Of a DNA stretch of 64,000 nucleotides, positions 58,583-64,000 are shown one piece after another; within the stretch, counting starts at the first letter, position 1, and each line of letters begins with the position of its first letter. A model generated the notes under the pieces. The model did no database searches and was not told where the DNA came from. It worked only from the letters and a program-made list of their open reading frames with translations. The DNA is from Ilyonectria destructans (Eukaryota > Ascomycota > Sordariomycetes > Hypocreales > Nectriaceae): assembly GCA_020740775.1 (NCBI GenBank), contig JAHEWK010000006.1, positions 186,001-250,000 of the forward strand, read 5' to 3'. The translations under genes and the position numbers were made by a program.

Positions 58583-59865
58583 TTACATGATATCTGGCGC
58601 GGTGGGTAGAGGCACCCCAAGGGAGGCGATGGGCCAAGAAAGCCATCTCTTGGTTGCCTCTGAACTGCGAAGGATCTCAGTCATGATGTGAACTGCCCAA
58701 CCCTCGATAAACCAGTAATGTTCCAAAGTATGCAGCAAAACGCAAAAATGGCCCAGGATAATGAGAGACACTGGATCCTTCTTGCTTAGGCCTTCAACGT
58801 AAGTGTCGTCTAGCTGATAGATCCAGGATAATACTATCTCCATTTTCCCGATAACCTCCGAGTGATATTGCTGACCTTGACCAAAAGTAGTTTCACAGCA
58901 GCCGGTAAGAATTTCCAGCTCGCGCTGGTAGGCGTCCCTAAATCTCGGTTCTGCTATCAGAGCGGTCAAGCTTGAGACATCGTTCAACGAGGATCGCCAG
59001 TCCTCGGGGCAATGTATTGTTGATTGAGACTGCATTGGTTCGTCGTGCTTGTCCTCGGAGGGTTTAGGAAAATATTCGGCCAAGGTGCCAGAGAAGATGG
59101 CTGACCAGCCAGTGGTGTTAACAATCAGTCTCACACCCCAAAGTAAAGAAAGCCACGGAACTTGGCCATCCTCGGCAACAAGAAGCAGATTTCTAGGACT
59201 TGGTCCTTTGGCCAAGGATACAAAGCATATTAGAACAGACACAATGTAGAGCGCCGGGCTGGTTTCTGGGCTGAGACTGTTCAGTAAAACGGCTGCAGCC
59301 TGTAGCGCGGCTGTTGAATGTTGCTCTGCAAGTCGAAGGTACCTGGCAGAATCAAGGGGACTCAACCTGGCCAGGTGATAAGCTGACAAAGCAAGCATGA
59401 GGTCCAGGATACAAGGGTGTTGAAAGCCAAGACGAGGGGCGCCCTCTCGCCAGAGAGCATGGTCGTTACCCAACGTAGTCACCGTATTGGTCATGTACTT
59501 GTGGAATAACTCGATATCACCGACGTTTAGAGGATGGCTTGAGGATTGACAACCACCAGAGGCGGAACCAGTCGAAGCAAGACGAATCTGTTCCGCCCAG
59601 GAAGCCCAGTCGGATCGAGGTCTACCTCTACCACCCAGGCCTGATCGAGCAGTGCCATGATTTGGTTGCGGAGGGATGGGGGAGAAGTCGCACGGGACGC
59701 CGAATCGAACGCACTTTCCGCATGAGGGCTTGACTTCATCGCACTGATAGTGCGTGGGGTTAGTATTAGAGAACTTGGCGGGGGCGGAACGGTGCTTCTG
59801 ACCTTGATCTTTCGCTTCTTGCACGTCTGGCAGCCGAGTTGGGACTTTTTGTGGGATTTACGCAT
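58583..59865 (-). CDS. Zn2Cys6 transcription factor (Upc2-like layout)
   Basis: A nuclear regulator. Exons 59865-59803 and 59743-58583, joined across a 59 nt intron, give 407 residues. The intron splits the zinc cluster between its third and fourth coding blocks: CQTCKKRKIK before it, CDEVKPSCGKCVRFGVPC after it. All six Cys are present. The body reads NVGDIELFHKYMTNTVTTLG and LDLMLALSAYHLARLSP, the layout of fungal sterol-uptake/Upc2-type and related pathway regulators. The intron position is conserved in that class, as I recall. Its target could be the glycoside locus or the unrelated gene at 60766. Confidence 0.9.
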
Positions 59866-60765
59866 CTCGTATAACCTCTCTCCGCAAAAGAAGACCTAGA
59901 TCCGGAATATGTTAAAGAGAGAGTTTCCAGACGGGTCAGCAGGAGTCAATGAAGGAAAGGGATGATGTGAGGTTAACCCAGGAGCAGATTAGCGCCTCAG
60001 TTCCTTAGCATTATTTTACGGGCTTTATACGTAAAATCATCGACGATGATTGGATGACCCCCTCCGTAGACGTTGATCCCTGGAGTCTAAATGCGCAAAA
60101 TGAGCGATTGGCTGTCAAGCCTGAGGGCAGGGATGAGCTCAGCTAAGCTAATACTGGTTTCTTCACGTTTCATCGCGACTGCCCGCCAAGCACTCTAAAG
60201 CTAACCTAACGCAGCTTGCCCAGACACAAAAGCCATCCAAGCCGGATGTGACACCACGCCCCTGGCCCCGCGCCTGCCCTGCCCATCCACAGTAGAAGCA
60301 GCTGCGACCGTGTCTTGCGCGTCTATTATAGATCTCAAAGTACTTTAGACACATTTCGGCGAGTGTAAACTTCCGCTTGAGACTGCAAGTCCCACGTAAG
60401 TTCACTAAAGGGACATCTAATTGATCCAGTTTGGCATATGTCACTTGCTGCCTATCTACGCAACTTACGAGAAGCCTTTCGACCTTATCCGGGTGCCTAC
60501 TCGGTGGGTGTCCAATTGTGGAGCACGATTCACCTCGCGCGCCGGTCTGGAAGCGTACGCGTCTGCCTCCACTGTCAATGTACTTTGTGTGTCAGAGATG
60601 CGCACGATCGCCCGATTGCGTTGCCATCCTCACATTGACACGCGGAACTTAGGCAGCCTTTCAACTCCGGGGATATATAAGCGATCTCGTAGTTCCCAGA
60701 CGAAAACATCTGGTATTCTTCCAAGCAAGCACAATCAAGGTTACAAGACAACTCCGTATTTCAAC
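59866..60765. promoter_or_regulatory. Divergent promoter region with TATA box at 60673-60679
   Basis: 900 bp between the regulator start and the small plus-strand gene. TATATAA at 60673-60679 lies about 90 bp before the ATG at 60766, a normal distance for a fungal TATA box. Several open frames here lack protein-like features. Confidence 0.5.
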
Positions 60766-61485
60766 ATGACCATCACTGAAGTCGGCTGCATGGGCGTCAA
60801 GCCTGGCCTGTCCATCACGGATCCCAGCACCCCGGAGGGCACCGTCCTCCCTAGCGTCTGGAAGACCGTACTCACCAAACCCGGCGGCCCGCAGCGTGTC
60901 TTCTGGGGCCTTGAAGAGGAGGACTCATCCAAGGTCTGGGCATTTTTTGACTGGAACTCGGTCCAGGAGCACGTCGACTTTGCAAAGACGTAGGTCTTTA
61001 GCTACTTTGCACCTACTGTCATTCGGAAACTGCGCTAACTATGTTGAAGCCACGGGGCCGAGGCTGTCAAGGACATTCCCAAGGTCTGTACCCACGGCGA
61101 GTTCACCAAGCACATCACTCTCCTGCCGTCGACTGATGTGCTCGGGTTGCCGATCACTCGAATCATTGCAAGCTACTTCCCCTTGGACATTTCAGCCGAC
61201 GAGAAAGACAAGAAGATCCAGAAAGTGAAGGGTCTTCTGTCAGGAGACAATGCCAACGACCCAGGCTCCATCCCTTGGAGCTACGGCTGGGGCCTTGAAA
61301 ACGATTATCCTGTGCGGGGTATTGACGGAAAGACCGGCACGATCTTCATGGTTCTGGTCGGCGAGCAGACCAGTGGCCAGCACGACACCCTTTTCGCGGA
61401 GTTGGTCGACGCCGTCAAGAGCATGGACGGTCTGATTGGCTTCCACCAATTCAACATGCGAAGCTTGCGTCAGAAGAGGGAGTGA
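60766..61485 (+). CDS. Small cytosolic protein, dimeric alpha/beta-barrel (ABM-like)
   Basis: Exons 60766-60989 and 61050-61485 (60 nt intron, GTAGGT donor) give 219 residues. There is no signal peptide or membrane segment. VFWGLEEEDSSKVWAFFDWNS and the later GTIFMVLVGEQT and MDGLIGFHQFNMRSLRQ stretches resemble the two ferredoxin-like halves of fungal dimeric alpha/beta-barrel (ABM-type) proteins. Such proteins are common in fungal genomes, often stress- or metabolite-linked and mostly without assigned function. The start is in AACATGACC downstream of a TATA box. I assign only a fold. Confidence 0.75.
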
Positions 61486-62154
61486 TGAGTTGCAGGACAA
61501 ACTTTCCCAGCCATCGAGTTTCAATCACAGTAGCCCAGTGAAGACGATTTGCCGGGGAGACAATTTAGAAAGACACGGGTGGGGTTTCATCAATTGCAGA
61601 TTGTTCGTGTAGATATGCGATGGTACTGTACATATATGGACCTTCTGCACCTATACATATTCGGAGCATAAAATGGCCGGGTCCAGTGTCCTTGTTGCAA
61701 GCTCCATTATGCAGGGCGACCATCGTCTGAAGACATCCAATTGGCAGGAACTTGCCACAGTACAGTACAAACATCTGCATGGTTTCGTCCAGTCCCGAAC
61801 AACCTTTGGAACAAGACTTGTCTGTCATCATAAGTAGATACATAACAATTAGGCTGCGTCATCTAAAGATGTCAAACACGATGCAGCCATGAGCATCAGA
61901 ACTTTGATTTGGTACAGAATGCATGTGACTTTTGAGTCAGCTTGAGATGACTCTCCGATGACTCGGGGTTGAAAGAGCAACCGTCATCAATCCGTCACAA
62001 TGCGCGTGATTTTGGTACAGTGCTTAATAACCATCTTTCTCTCCGTTGCGACAATATGTCGCATAATGAGAAGCATTTGTCAGCTTTAAGGGCTCTTTGT
62101 CTAAAAATCTCCAGAGTGCGTGGAACAGCCCGAAACCTTTTCCAAACTCGGTCC
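61486..62154. other. Intergenic or 5' part of the cupredoxin-like gene
   Basis: 669 bp. An ATG at 62000 begins a signal-peptide-like stretch (MRVILVQCLITIFLSVATIC) that ends at a stop. It could be the first exon of the next gene, but I could not find a convincing donor. Confidence 0.4.
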
Positions 62155-63014
62155 ATGGTGCACGAAGACATGCACTCATCAACAACTTGGCAACAGCCAT
62201 CAGCAGTAACCCACACCATCAATGTAGGCGCAGTGAGTTTTCTCGAACTTCCCCGTCGTCTCGGTACTGATAGGCTTCAGGGAGGCTTTTCATTTGACCC
62301 TGAATCTTTGAACGCAGATATCGGAGACTTTGTCAGTAAGTCCAATTCACGGCCCAAAGTAGATTTCTGTTACAGGCTCGTGACAGTGTGGCGGTTTTTC
62401 CCGCGAAACCACTCCGTTGTCCGGGTGGCGTTCCGTTACCCATGCATTCCACTAGATTACATTGAGCCCAGTGTGGCCGGCTTCTACAGTGGGCAGAGAC
62501 GTGTTGCAGCTGAAGATGAGGCACGTTCCGGCCTCTGACCGAAGGCGATGACTGACCTCTGTAGGGTTCCATCTTTACTGTCCGCATCAACGACTCGGAA
62601 CCGATTTTCTACTACTGCTCAAACCCTCATTCCTGCGTCTACGAGGGAATGATAGGCGTCATTAACCCGGTGAGCCTCGAGCTTCTCATGTCAGATAACC
62701 CCTCTAACCATTTGAATCATCAGAACAGTACCTGGACGTTGCAAAATCAAAAAAGGTATCTGGCCGACACCACGCTACAACTCAGCCCGGGCGAGCCATA
62801 CCAAACAGAGGGGCCTCCTGTGGAAAGTCCTGACAGTCGACAGGGAGGGAGACCTGTCGACGGGCAACAAGGCGGCCAACAGAGGCTCGGAATCAGTCAA
62901 GTGGCGGGCCTTGCTGTTGGCGCGGCGGCAGCTCTAATAGGGCTTGCCGTGATCGCGGCCATGTGTCTATACGGGAGAAAGATCCTCCGGCTGCATCACG
63001 TCTTACCGCATTGA
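62155..63014 (+). CDS. Cupredoxin-like surface protein with a C-terminal membrane anchor
   Basis: Exons 62155-62232, 62281-62335, 62387-62520, 62565-62669 and 62724-63014 join in frame. The reading is THTINVGAGGFSFDPESLNA, IGDFVMWRFFPRNHSVVRVA, YPCIPLDYI, FTVRINDSEPIFYYCS, HSCVYEGMIGVINP, NSTWTLQNQK, then a Ser/Gln-rich stalk and a membrane segment (VAGLAVGAAAALIGLAVIAA). This is the layout of fungal extracellular serine-rich cupredoxin proteins; the His and Cys ligands in NHSVV and YYCS are kept. The third intron (62521-62564) appears to be GC-AG. The N-terminus is uncertain because a signal peptide should precede THTINV; see 62000. A frame at 63077-63289 may be an additional cytoplasmic-tail exon. 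Confidence 0.75.
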
Positions 63015-64000
63015 CTGAGTTGCAAGTTTCCCCACCAAGCCTGTCACACTAGCCTCCCTCTAGCGGCGACCGCTGCGGCGAGACTGAGATGCAGGCGCTG
63101 AGTATGTCTACGGAGGTGCAACCGCCCATATGGGTGTCCGAAGTCTACACCGTCTATACAGAACTCCCGGTCTCTCCATGTGAATCGCGTCAGGGGATCT
63201 CTCAGCACCAGCCGCCGCCGTACAGTCGCGGCACAAGAAGATTTTCTTGGGAGAAAGGAACGGAGGCGGCGTACCGGCCGAGCAAATGAGGACTTGCCGA
63301 CAAATTGGGGACACAATCCGATAGGATCGATAGTCTTGGCAGGTTTGGCATTCCTGTGGGCAATGGGCAGACGGATCTCGTGTGGCGAGCCCTCGAGGCC
63401 TCAGAGTGCGCCTGCGTGCCCTTATATGGTGTTTGTGAGACGAAAAGATCGCATCACCGCAAAACACATCATAGAGTAACTACTCCATCTGGTTGATACC
63501 GAAGGGAGCCTCCCGCACATACTACGATGTCAAAGTTATACAACATGGAGTGCGGGCCCAGGCGGACAATGAGCTACTGGTGAATATCTGTCGCCGGCGT
63601 CTTCCTGCGATGGTGCCTGGCTCACTCCATCAGATCTCTTGGCATAAACCCACGACATGGGCTCTGTGGATGCCCCGTGTTTAATGTTTTACCGGGGAAA
63701 AAGACAGCCAAAAAAGCCGATGGCCTTTATCGCGATGCCGCTACGGCAAAAGGGAATGCGCACTCCTTTTTCCAGTAGTGCAATTGTGGTCCATATCTCC
63801 GTCTGACAGCCTTTGGACTTAATGCAACCATATTCTCGAGAGCGTGAAAAATTGTCCCTTTTACTCCTAGGCTATGCAAGTAATAAAGCCAGCACTTCTT
63901 TACAGTCCCGACCAATAAAACGTACGAGGAAGATTGAATCTACTCCTCATTATCTCGTCCTTGGGATTCGCACTCTTAGCCACAATGACAGTGAACTCAC
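63015..64000. other. Mostly unassigned; possible tail exon at 63077-63289
   Basis: The frame 63077-63289 (WVSEVYTVYTELPVSP, QPPPYSRGT, AAYRPSK) resembles the cytoplasmic tail of the preceding membrane protein, but the connecting splice sites are not clear. The rest to the window end shows no supported gene. Confidence 0.35.

Overview
The window is nuclear DNA of a filamentous ascomycete (Pezizomycotina, probably a Sordariomycete). Genes carry 46-74 nt introns with GT[A/G]NGT donors and [C/T]AG acceptors. There are three Zn2Cys6 regulators and many carbohydrate-active enzyme genes. A 21 kb AT isochore is made of retrotransposons mutated by repeat-induced point mutation (RIP). Gene models were built by hand by joining reading frames across introns; every intact model closes in frame.

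Left gene block (0-9 kb): the 3' end of an unknown gene, a D-2-hydroxyacid dehydrogenase, a class-III PLP aminotransferase with a mitochondrial-like leader, a small Zn2Cys6 regulator and an AAAP amino-acid permease. All but the first are on the minus strand. Together they look like an amino-acid/keto-acid/hydroxy-acid module. A 126 bp fold-back element lies in this block. The permease has ATA where its start codon is expected.

AT isochore (9.7-31 kb): two Ty1/Copia elements in opposite orientation (A, 9869-15024, minus; B, 15154-30964, plus), both with 176 bp LTRs. Copia B is interrupted by a 9.9 kb Ty3/Gypsy element with 373 bp LTRs and a chromodomain remnant. CpA, TpG and CpG are nearly gone, and those that remain are mostly in CAG/CTG. 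Two short islands inside it are unmutated.

Middle block (32-43 kb): a fungal amidase and a branched-chain aminotransferase read from a shared promoter region. Next to them are an 809-aa FAD monooxygenase fused to a polytopic membrane region and a zinc-dependent medium-chain dehydrogenase. This could be a small catabolic or secondary-metabolism cluster.

Right block (43-60 kb): a partly dead glycoside-use locus. Intact genes are an MFS sugar transporter, a cytosolic-looking GH5 hydrolase and two Zn2Cys6 regulators. Broken genes are a BBE-type FAD oxidase, a saponin-hydrolase-like gene, a second sugar transporter, two GH78 rhamnosidase pieces and a GH3 beta-glucosidase C-terminus. Many of the disabling changes are CpA-to-TpA, so RIP-type mutation probably acted outside the isochore too. 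Beyond 60 kb are a dimeric alpha/beta-barrel-like protein gene and a membrane-anchored cupredoxin-like surface protein gene, then about 1 kb with no clear gene.
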